Below are positions 49,931 to 64,000 of a stretch of DNA of 64,000 nucleotides, in pieces. How positions within the stretch are numbered: position 1 is the first letter of the stretch; every line of letters starts with the position of its first letter. Source of the stretch: Casuarina equisetifolia (taxonomy: Eukaryota; Streptophyta; Magnoliopsida; Fagales; Casuarinaceae); NCBI GenBank assembly GCA_028551475.1, contig CM052354.1, forward strand, positions 32,387,258-32,451,257. Direction: 5' to 3'. The translations under genes and the position numbers were made by a program. The notes below the pieces were generated by a model, which worked only from the letters and a program-made list of their open reading frames with translations, was not told the origin of the DNA and searched no databases.

Positions 49931-50424
49931 TTTCTTTGGACAAATTAAACAAATAAAGCCTCTTGCTGAACAATCTACATGGAGCTAACATGTGGCAGGT
50001 AGTGTACTCCTGAAGCACCATTTTATCCATTTTCTTTTTACGTGCATAGAAGATTAGGGGAGCAAAGACTTGCATCCTTAGAACTGATTGACCAAAGAAA
50101 GCAAGCTAAAGTTAGGAATGTGAAATTCCATAGTAGTATTACTTTCCATTATTTGAAAGATGGGTTTTGGTAGCAGTACCATCATTTGAGAGTCTTAAAC
50201 TTCCATTCTCATATTTGTTTAATAGTCGCAAGGATTTCCAGGAAATGAACCATTCCCATTAACTAGATGGTGAAATGCGATAGCACTTCGTAGCCTTAGC
50301 AAGGACCTTATTTTGAACCCAAGAAAAACGTAAAGATGGTAGGTAACATCAGCATATTCTCTATAGTTCCTGCTACAGTGGTAAGAGCAAAATCTTTTCG
50401 AGGGTGGCAAAGAAACTCCTATCT

Positions 50425-54709
<4,285 letters not shown>

Positions 54710-54786
54710 GTTGGAAGCACAAAGCTATCTTAAAGATAGATAGAAAGCTTCACAGAGCAGGATGAAAAAACAAGGAGAGCCTCATG

Positions 54787-54796
54787 CCTATTTATA
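54787..54796 (-). promoter_or_regulatory. TATA box of the carboxypeptidase gene
   Basis: TATAAATAGG on the minus strand about 80 bases before the ATG at 54709, an ordinary plant spacing that leaves a leader of about 50 bases. Confidence 0.65.
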
Positions 54797-54799
54797 CCC

Positions 54800-57700
54800 G
54801 CTGGGGTGGGGGGCTACTTGCGCCGATCACTGAATTGTATAAGAGAATTGTGAAATTAGAAAAACTAGATGTGGATGAGAGGCCCACGTGGCAATCTTCT
54901 TTTTTGTTTTTTCTCTGCAATCGGTTTGGCAATCCTATGGCATCTCATAAGGATTTTGGGCAGCTTCTAGAGTATTCTTGCACGGGCAAAGGTGAGTGGA
55001 ACCTCCATTTCCTCTGTGGGTTGTTGAAATGCAGAGTCAGACGGACAATGTTGAATGAGTTTCACTGTATGTTTACTTTTCTGCTAGCGGTGGGAACGCG
55101 TCCATGCGCCTGCAGGTGGAAACTTAAAAGTGAAGAAGAAAAACATAAATATACATGAACTCTTCTATATTTATATGCGTGTGTGGTAGAACGTGATTTC
55201 AAATATGTAAAAAAAAATGGGAATAGATATTTTTTCTAATTATTTATCCGTTGTTTAGTTAGTGGCCAACTTTCTGCGAATTCTCTAACACTGTAAGAAG
55301 TTTCCTCGTTCGTGGTAACACTCGACATGCTACCAGGAGTCTCTCCGATATTATACTTCAGAAGATTGAGGATTAATTCCTCGTCAGGTTTTTAATCTGT
55401 TGAAAAACATGATTAGATGGGGGAACGAAAGGGAATACAAAGAAATAAAAGAGGAAACGGAGAAATAAAAGAGAAATAAAAGAGAAATAAAATAAGAAAA
55501 GGAAAGGAAGAGAAATTGTCATTATCATAAGGCCAACCAACCCTGTTACAATATCATATAAGAGGAAAATATATTCTCAAGATAATTCCATTCCTTGTTA
55601 CAAAACACAATCATACTCTCCTTTTATACATAATTTCTAATTAATACAATAAATGGTAATAAATGACAATAAATGTGTTGATTGGTAGAAATCTAAGTTC
55701 TTAATGTGTGAATTTAGATAGTGGTAGAAAATCTTGTGCAGTAATCTCTTGTCATCTATATGTATATAATTTTTTTATTTCTTCATATTTAATATAATCT
55801 TTTCTTATTTATAGGATTTTGCTAAAATATAGTTAGATGTTGTTTTGTACTTGCTTGTTTCCTTAGGATATAGTCTCAATGATATATGCCTAGTGCTTGT
55901 CCCCATTGTGTCTTTTCATGTTCTATCCCTGTTGTCTATTGGTTTAGATTAGAGGATCTTTTGGTGGCCCTTCGTAATCTATATTGTCATATTTTTGTCA
56001 AGTTATAACTTATTTATTCATAGAAAACACACTCCATTATTTAATAGATGACCTATAGTGTTTCATTACCCATTTGTTATCTAACAAGCATCATGGGCTC
56101 CAATCCTGTTATGAAACAGAAATGATTTATCGTAGTTTTTTTTAACCTATGATTTGAATAGGGTTTTGTTTCCAATATAGGCTTCTAGAAGTTTTACTTT
56201 GTAGGCTCTAACTACTGAAAAGCATGCCTATAGATCGAGTGCCTGGAGAAAATGGTACCTTAACATCCAGCTTCGTGTCAAACTGGGAAAACTAAAGCTT
56301 GAATTTAAGATACTGAACTCACACGACTTATCTAGCCTCCCTGACAGAGTTTTTGCAACAAAAGATCGGGTTTACAGCATTTAAGTGCTTGTTTTACAAT
56401 ATCCACTAAAGTTAACCTCTGTTGGTAGGAAGCAAAGGCAACCAAAGTGTATGTGGATGTTACTAGGGTTTAGAATAATAATTTAGATACATATTTGGCT
56501 TACCTTGGTTCGATCGAGGCTCTCATGGAAAAGATAACACTACTTCTACTACTATATTGATCAAGTCAAAAAGCCCGTAGCTTAGTACTTCCAAAGAATG
56601 CTCCTGTCTTGATTATGACTCTCCCTTATTATCTCCTGAGCTGCGTGTTGATTTATACAGAGAGTTGGTCAAGAAAGAATCTGAAAAAGGTTTTGTTCTT
56701 GGTAAAAGATGATGAAGCCTTAGGTTTAGACGGAGTTAGTGGCGAATTGCTTCAAAAGGGCGTAGAGAAAAGGAGGGAATCTTGTAGAGATGGCCATCAA
56801 ATCATCTTTCATATTTGGAAAACAACAAAAGACGTTCAAATCAGCAACTACAGCCCTATCCAAAAAGTTCCTAATCTTTTCCAGATGAGCAATTTTTGTT
56901 CCACATCTTGCTAGAATATCATCTAGTTGATATGACATAAACGAATCATGAGAAGGCCTCCTTCTTTTTGGCAGGTAATAGGAAACTTTTATCTTGAAAA
57001 TTGCCATGGTGATCAGGACTTACTTCATTATCTCTTGAAAGTGGATTTAATGAGTGTCTTTGATATATTGAGAAGGCACTTTGTATTGGCTCCACTGTGT
57101 ATTATTGAGTTCTATGAAGTTGTGATATAATTAAATAAGAAGTCTATATCAATTGATAATGCCTTCGTTCTATTAACAGTAAAATGCAATAGAAATCTAC
57201 ATCAATTGATAACGTCTTAGTTCTATTGACAAGGAACTGCGATAGTTTCTTCTGGTTGGTACGAGGCTGAGGCTGAGGCTTTTCTTTCTTCTCCGATAGA
57301 GTTATCAGGTCGAAAGCTATCTCTGGAACTTTTCTATTAGCTCTCCATGGAGGCTATTCACCGCCTTGGCCATAAAGTTCTCTGGCACTGGCTTGGATGG
57401 CAGAGGAAGGCGAGTCCTTGTCATACCATTATACTTTCTGTTCTTGATATGACTTGTGTACTCACTCAGTGGGCAAGAAGAAGAGATTCTTAATTGCCTT
57501 TTTAACTTTTCTTTCTAACAACCCCACAAACACCAACCCCCCCCCCCCCCTCCTCTTCCCCGTCTTCTTTTTTGTAATAAGACGCATATACTCCTAAACA
57601 TCTTGTATGGATCTCTTATATATAATATTCTTTTACTTATGAAAAAAAATAATAGTTTCTTCTTCCGCAAGAGGAGTGATCCTCCTATATCTAGTCCTCC

Positions 57701-60170
57701 TTACAGAAAAAAATGCCAACCTTTTCTTTTTTCTTATCTTTTTTTTTTAATTGAAATGGGGAAGTCATCCACTTGAATGATTACCACATTGATGTTTGTA
57801 GTTGTGGCTCATGGAATTTGACCAAAGAGGAATGCTCGTGTTTTCCGTTGTAAATATACAGGAATAACTGATACATACCACATCATTATATTTTGGCGAA
57901 GGCTAGAACGTTTTTTATATAGGGTGTACATCTTGGTTTTTCTAGATAGTGGGCTTTGCATTTGTCTACGCTCTGGTCTCTCTATTGGGGTTCAGGTTTC
58001 ATCCAACAAGTTGTTGTTCTTACCTAAGGCATGCCCGTTTGTATTTTATGTTTTAATTCTACTATTCTTAAATTACCAAAAAATAGTTTATGCATTTTCC
58101 TTCTTGATTCTCCTGAAAAAGGGAAAGAAAAAAAAAAGCGACAAAGTAGGACCTCATAATCTCAAGATTTTCCTATGATGAGCTATGTTAGTACATTATT
58201 CGTGGATAACATTTATCTCCCAAAGATAGAGGATGAATTAGGGATCACAATTGGTGACCATCCTTAAGCGCTTTTAGTACTATTGGTGATAAAGGCTTCA
58301 TCTAGTCCAGCTATGCCAAGACCTATCTCTTCAAAGGTGAAACAACTATGAGAGATGCAATTCCATTTGTTAGAAGATAACGATTGACAACAATAAAACA
58401 TGTATGTGTAATCACAAGGAAACGATGATTTTATGTGGTTTGAGATAATAGTTTATTGTGCTTGCGTAATAGAAATTTACTTAGGTTGTAGGATGTGAGT
58501 TTATTGCATTTCTGTTTGTACTCTTTGACAGCTTGATTTGGGCTCCACACTCAACACCATGGCCACTGCTCTCAACCCTAGAGGAAAATGTTGAAATTGG
58601 AAAGCTTAGCCAAAGAGAATATTCAATGGTAACGAATAACAATATCTTTTGCTCTGACCACGGCACTGTTTCAAGATTGGATGAGAAAGCCAAATTTCTG
58701 GTTGAAGAAATTATCCCAAGATTTGTTGTACTCTCTTCATTCACCGCAGGAAAGATTTGAGCAATTTTTGTCTTTCCTTGCCTATTTTTGAATCGTATTC
58801 ATAGTTCCCTTTTCAACAATATCAACTTGACACGGACTAATCTAGCTGAGAGGGTATGGAACAATGGCTCGCCACTAATTTTTGTAACCTTTTGCCTGTT
58901 AGGAATGGTTGTTGATATACTTCTGCTATTGTTGAATACTTTTGTCTTTGTAGACAGAGGAACATCAGAATGCATAATGGGAGATCTCAAAAACTAGCTA
59001 ATACTCTCCATGATATTACTTCCTAAGCTGGAGATAAGAGTTAACCCCATAGATGACTTTGATTCCTTTTTATGGAAGCATATGGTTTTCTGAGGGCATG
59101 GAGCTTTTATGACTCCTTTAAAGGCTTCGCCGGCTCAGTTGCTGCCTATTAATGGACCAAAAATCATTAGGGTATACTTCTATGTCATTTTTCTCACACT
59201 TTACTTAATCACTACTATTTATCCAAAAAGAAAAATCTTGCTCGTCGTTTTAGAGGATTTTTTTAATATTTGACATCATTGTTCCCTTTGCATTATTTAC
59301 TAATTCAAAATTTGAATTGAAAGCACTCATATTCGTAGTTTGATCATAGATCAAGAATGTGATGCAGCTTGAGAAAACAATAGTAGGGATGAACCTATTT
59401 GGGAATTTCCAAAATTTATGCACATTTCAACTTCTCAAGGAATTTCAAAAATGAATCTTGCTTAGGCTTGTTAAACATTGCCTTTACTAGTCACTTAGTT
59501 ATATTTGTTTGCAAGGACCTAGTCAAATCTTCTTTCTTTTTAATAACTAAAGTGATTCTACTCAGGGAAAAATTAAGATAAAAACAAGAGAATGAAAGGA
59601 CTTGAGAATAAAGGAGAAGATTTGGGAGAAAATTCAAAGATTTTTTTCTTGTGAGTTCATCAAAGTTATTCCCCATCTAATCCACATCATTTACACTGCT
59701 TCTAGCCGGTCATGACAATAAAGAGAATATTTTCTTTTGAAATTGTAAGGATGCCCTTTCATCCGTCAACAAATGTGGATAAGATAAAATATAGTATATC
59801 CTCTCTTCTGAATTGGTATTGAATCTGTAGTTAAACTGCCCAACACCATCTGATATGACTCTCAACAGTTCCTTTCACAACTAAAAGAGAAAATAACTTA
59901 CATTAAGTGGTGATCAATAGTTTCATTTCCATTCGGTTTCGTACTCCTGTGAGTGCATCCCCCACGACTCTAATATCTTAAGGATGAGGAAACATTGATG
60001 AACATGAATATTTAAGGACATGTTCAACTAGAAAATTGAGAACAAAGTTCAAATGACATCACCTATCCTCTGGTCCATCATTATCTCTTTGACAATAACT
60101 TGACTGATCTATGGGGTGTTTTAAGTGATATAAACACATTGTGTCATTAGTGCTTATAACAAGTGTTTCA
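54800..60170. other. Gene-poor right flank
   Basis: Short frames only. At 56,690-56,760 a frame with DDEALGLDGVSGELLQKG weakly recalls the start of a LINE reverse-transcriptase domain, but nothing follows. A poly-A and GC-shifted stretch at 57,640-57,660 looks like another retroposon end. 55,430-55,510 is an AGAAATAAA-rich low-complexity stretch. Confidence 0.45.
57537..57550. repeat. Poly-C run
   Basis: Fourteen C in a row in gene-free DNA, followed by a C/T-rich stretch. Confidence 0.9.
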
Positions 60171-60174
60171 TGTA

Positions 60175-60510
60175 TTGTTTTATTTTTTAAATGAATATAT
60201 GAGTTTATTCATCTAAGAACAAGAAAATAAAAAGGCTTAGAAACATACTTCAATATTATAAGCTCTTCTAAGAGAAAATTAAGATTGAAATCCTCCAACT
60301 TTTATACAACAAAACATTTGTTTGAGAAGGTTTAATATTTCTAAAAAGATATATTCTTTCATATACTACTTTCTTGATTCGTATCAACAAGATTAGTGTC
60401 TCAACATCCTTATTTCAGAATTGTATACATTACATTTAGACCATATATAACAAATACATACTAAAAAAGAAAGGTTAAGAAACTTTGCAACCAAATTCAT
60501 ATATGGTTTT
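60175..60510 (-). mobile_element. LINE-tail relic
   Basis: TTTTTTAAATGAATATATGAG and TTTATTCATCTAAG match the reverse complement of the local LINE tail, and the following DNA parallels 22,590-22,930 and 32,940-33,110. Non-coding. Confidence 0.55.
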
Positions 60511-61445
60511 ATCTTGCATAGATGATGAAAGTATTTGAAAGCTGTTTTATTATCTTTTTCGTTAAAACCATTCTATAAGAGAAGGGAATATCTTTACTTA
60601 TTAAAAATCCAAGAAACTAGTATTTTACTAATGTGAAATACACAGTAGACTTTAACAAAAAAAAAAACGAATTTATTGGTTTACATGTGCATAAACCAAT
60701 CTGAGTTCCAACGAAATCTATTTTACTAACCCCGGGGCTACGTTATCATTACCCTAGATTAGATTATGGACTTCATTATAATGCGAAAAATACTGTTACG
60801 AAGGCTTCATGTAAAGTGGATATGCATTGTTAAAGAGCGAAACAAAGTCATGGAGAGCGGCGACACTTTTGTGCAACTCGCCCATGTTCGTTCCAGGCGA
60901 TGATTATGTTACAAGGTGAAGGGACATGGTGGTATACATTCCAACTCTGTGGTGCCCTGTAAAATATACAAAAAGAAAGGCAACCGTATTTAAGCATCTC
61001 ATCATCACAAAGTAGAAAGATGGAGTTTTGTGGCGAACCTTGTGCATTGTGACTCTCGAGTCTGATGAAACCAAAGTGGTGCGAGAAACGAGAAAGAAAA
61101 AAGAAACCAATTAGGTGGGTTGTTGATCAATGACCTGGATTCCAACTTTATTAAGTTGAATAATGAAAGGGATAACATTCTCTGAATTATTCAACTGGGT
61201 ATGCATTTGTGTCGGTGTTTGTATCGAACTGTATAACGTCATCACCAAAGCCTTTCATAAAAAAAAGATCTTCCAGGATCAAGGTGTTCATACATCACTT
61301 AAAGACAAATTCCTGTTTAAAAAAGTAAAAAAAAACCCAGCAATATTCTTGGATTATTCTTTTGATGTAGGTATGACGGACAACCATGCTGTCTAAAGGT
61401 ATAAACCATGCGCATGCATCATTTTTTCTTGCTTTCTTTTGACAG

Positions 61446-61539
61446 CAGAAGCTTCCCGAATGGCTTGCCACATCTGTCTTCAACTTAGCAGGCTCATACA
61501 GCCATGTCGTTTTGTGGGGATTTGCCACCACAGAAGAGG
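61446..61539 (+). other. Possible isolated exon of an unrecognised gene
   Basis: Between an acceptor (TTTTGACAG) and a donor (AGAGG then GTAAG) lies an open 94-base stretch that reads QKLPEWLATSVFNLAGSY and then SHVVLWGFATTEEG. Its composition is protein-like. I found no neighbouring exon with matching phase and do not recognise the family. It could be the remains of a gene or a chance frame. Confidence 0.25.
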
Positions 61540-62184
61540 GTAAGTTCAATGCAGAAAGAAAAGGTGCAGTTCAGTGCTAAGCTCATTCAGATGAACCTCA
61601 TCATTAACTTTAGCTCTTATAAAAGTGCATCACGACATGGGACTACTGATCGCCCACTTGTGATGAGTGACATTGGTGCTCCAATCGGTTTTTGGTATAC
61701 CAATATATATCTACCACGTAGAGACCGCAAAATGTGACGTATCGAGCTTTACGTGTAGCATTTTTCACCAAGTGACTTAAGTATCGAATTAAAAAAGACC
61801 CCAACTTCTGCGTCTTCCTTTTGCATTTTTTTTCCAAATCGAGAGCAAAGAAGTCCAAATCCATGATGTGTTCAATGTTAAGATAAAGCGCAGTAACGAA
61901 TAAGGTTCACGCTAAACATCACCTCCCAAAGTCGTTGGTGTCTACTCTGCTTACTTTCCACATGTTGTAGAAGTTGCCATGCAAGACACATAAAGGAAGC
62001 CTTATTCATAACCTACACAATGTATTAAAAGTTTTAGATTCAAAAACTAAAGATCAGGACCAGTATATCTGAGATTAATTGGTTTTTTATAACCAGTAAG
62101 AATATTCACGATGATAATTAGACTACTTGCTAAACACCTCTTAAAACTGGTATGTACATTATACCATTCAAATAAGTGATTATG

Positions 62185-62345
62185 TGGATAAACGCCTAAC
62201 TCAGTGATGAACAAGTCCTACCTAAGATCAAAAGGTCATAAGTTCGACACCTTCAAACCTCGAGGGTGAGTGAGTGAGTGGATGAATTCATGAAGAAGAA
62301 ATTGGGTAAAAAATTCATGTATCGCTGGCTTTAAAGAAGAAATTG
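62185..62345 (+). mobile_element. tRNA-derived SINE candidate
   Basis: TAACTCAGTGATG resembles a Pol III A box and, about 40 bases on, GGTCATAAGTTCGACACC resembles a B box, the spacing seen in tRNA-like SINE heads. A GTGAGTGAGTGAGTGG stretch follows. I could not find a clear tail or target duplication. Confidence 0.5.
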
Positions 62346-64000
62346 GATTATTTTTAATAAAAATTAGATTCATATATTATAACTGATTAATTGTAAATTA
62401 GGTATTTTATGATTCCAACTCATTATCTATATCCATTACTCGCATATTGAATCTTTGTTATTTCTTCCCACTCCGAGCAAGATATGTGTTGAAATAATAA
62501 TTATTTTACATTGACAGTATTTTAACTCTATACCCTCTTTATATACTTAAGTATCTCATAATAATATTTATTAGATTTGAACATGTCAACCTTATGTAAA
62601 AACCTTAAATTTCTTCGGCAACTAGATAACGCTGCCTTAATTCTCTATGAGAGATTTATTGGGCGTCTAGCAATCATGCCCACAGAGAAAAATTTTTAGC
62701 CAGTCAAACTTACACCGCTCCAATTACTAAAAGAACCAAGCCAATCAGCGGCTTTTTTCATTTTTCTTTTTCTTGGGGTTGTTGAATGATAATGAAAAAA
62801 TAAACAAAATGTAAAATAGAAGTAGATGCCCCCAAGCAGAACTGTAAAGAAACAATAACAAATAATGCTGACAAACTAGAGCATTTCAAACTGGAGATTC
62901 TATCATCGCTTAATTTAGTGGTAAATAAGCATTGCCTGAATTTCTTGATCTCATGTACAATATTCCAGAAGTGTGAAAGTGCGCGTGTGAGTTAATTTAT
63001 AAATAAATAAATAAATAAAAGATAAAATCAAGGGAGAGCTAGTGCGCATCACCACAACTTTACGGAAAATAATCCCAGAATTCACAACTCGTTTTTCACC
63101 ATTAGAATACAAACCAGAAGAGGAAAAAGAAATTTTGATTCTGGCATTCAACACAAGGTTTTGAACCATGAAGTACACATCTTTATTGTTTTCTACAAAA
63201 TATGCTCGAACTCCAACAACCAAGAAAATTTTAGTTCCACTTGCCGAATAAACAACGTCATATGCAAATGTTAAATGGGTCTTAGAGAAGAATATGGTTC
63301 AGACTATCTTCTTCCTCCGTTGAAGGGAATATAAGAAATTCTGTGAGACCAAAGAAGTCAAGTGATCAAGAGTGTTCAATATGCCTCTCATAGTCAATTA
63401 GAAGATGGAGGACTCATGCCAAACGATTCAATTCTTTTACCATAAAAGAATCCCAAAGACTTTCGGCGTAATAGCGTCATATCGGCTTCTTTTCCAGAAA
63501 TTCTACAACTACCAAGACAAAATGGTCTCAAACACATCTTCTGAGAAGTTCGTGTCGAGCCTAAAAGCAATCACTAGGAAGTTTAAGAAACTGAAATTGG
63601 AATCTTTAATAAAATAGGACCTACACAATTTGACCAATAACCAAAAAGATCTTTCTCCGACCTAGATGCCATAATAGTAACAGTAGTTCCACTATAATCA
63701 ATTCAAAAGATCCAGTTAATTGATGTCATGGAACCCCGAATGGATGTCATGAATCCACCTACTTGGGCTAGGAGTTTGGTTGGTATAGAAGGGACCGGGT
63801 GGGCAACACAGCAACCAATATGGTTCTAAGGCCCTGTGGCTTTTTCCAGTAGGTCAGAAACTTATCCACTACTCGAGAGTGGTAGAGGCAAGAAAATCAA
63901 TGACGCTTTTTGTTTACCAATAAGGTAGTGGACAGTGTGGAGAAAGGTAGCATAGGACGTTCAAGTCTCAGTCTATGCTTCTCTAAAATAACCATTTTCC
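62346..64000. other. No gene seen at the right end
   Basis: AT-rich, with a short AAAT array near 63,000 and small frames without recognisable domains (70 residues at 63,405-63,617, 90 residues on the minus strand near 63,000-63,220). Confidence 0.45.

Noticed and set aside
56609-56914. 101-residue frame as a reverse-transcriptase gene
   Set aside because: Only one short stretch recalls a LINE domain. The frame soon loses similarity and no neighbouring RT motif follows.

Overview
This is nuclear DNA of a flowering plant, almost certainly a eudicot. It is AT-rich, its genes have many short introns with GT/AG borders, and it is full of LINE, SINE and LTR remnants. I cannot name the species from sequence alone; a woody perennial such as grape would fit. 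All coding calls below were assembled by hand from frames, splice sites and comparison between copies inside the window.

The left two thirds (about 1-43,300) is a decayed tandem array of class I terpene synthase genes of the TPS-e/f type, of the geranyllinalool/linalool synthase kind. One copy is intact by inspection (copy C, 34,756-39,305, + strand, 12 exons, 826 residues). One is complete but dead (copy B, 18,304-22,367, all 12 exons at matching positions, two 1-base deletions, one nonsense codon, one broken splice donor). One is a 3' remnant (copy A, exons 10-12 only, 2,211-4,455, with a stop, a frameshift and a solo LTR inside the last exon). Three older exon-1 relics lie near 0.95, 9.72 and 31.09 kb. 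The units share ordered flanking blocks, here called T, P, Q and S, so the array grew by duplication of roughly T-P-Q-gene-S units followed by deletion and transposon insertion. Several insertions can be dated relative to the duplications because a sister unit still shows the empty site.

The middle (about 43.3-50.4 kb) has no gene I can support. It holds two pairs of direct duplications, a Copia-like gag relic and nested LINE remnants in opposite orientations.

On the minus strand at 50,425-54,709 is a complete 10-exon serine carboxypeptidase-like gene (484 residues) with signal peptide, Ser/Asp/His blocks and a TATA box. Its active-site block is of the peptidase rather than the acyltransferase type.

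The right end (about 55-64 kb) is mostly gene-free by my reading. It holds one tRNA-derived SINE, LINE-tail relics and one possible isolated exon. The main working unit is the single surviving terpene synthase C, predicted to make an acyclic terpene alcohol from a prenyl diphosphate. I see no convincing link between it and the carboxypeptidase beyond proximity.
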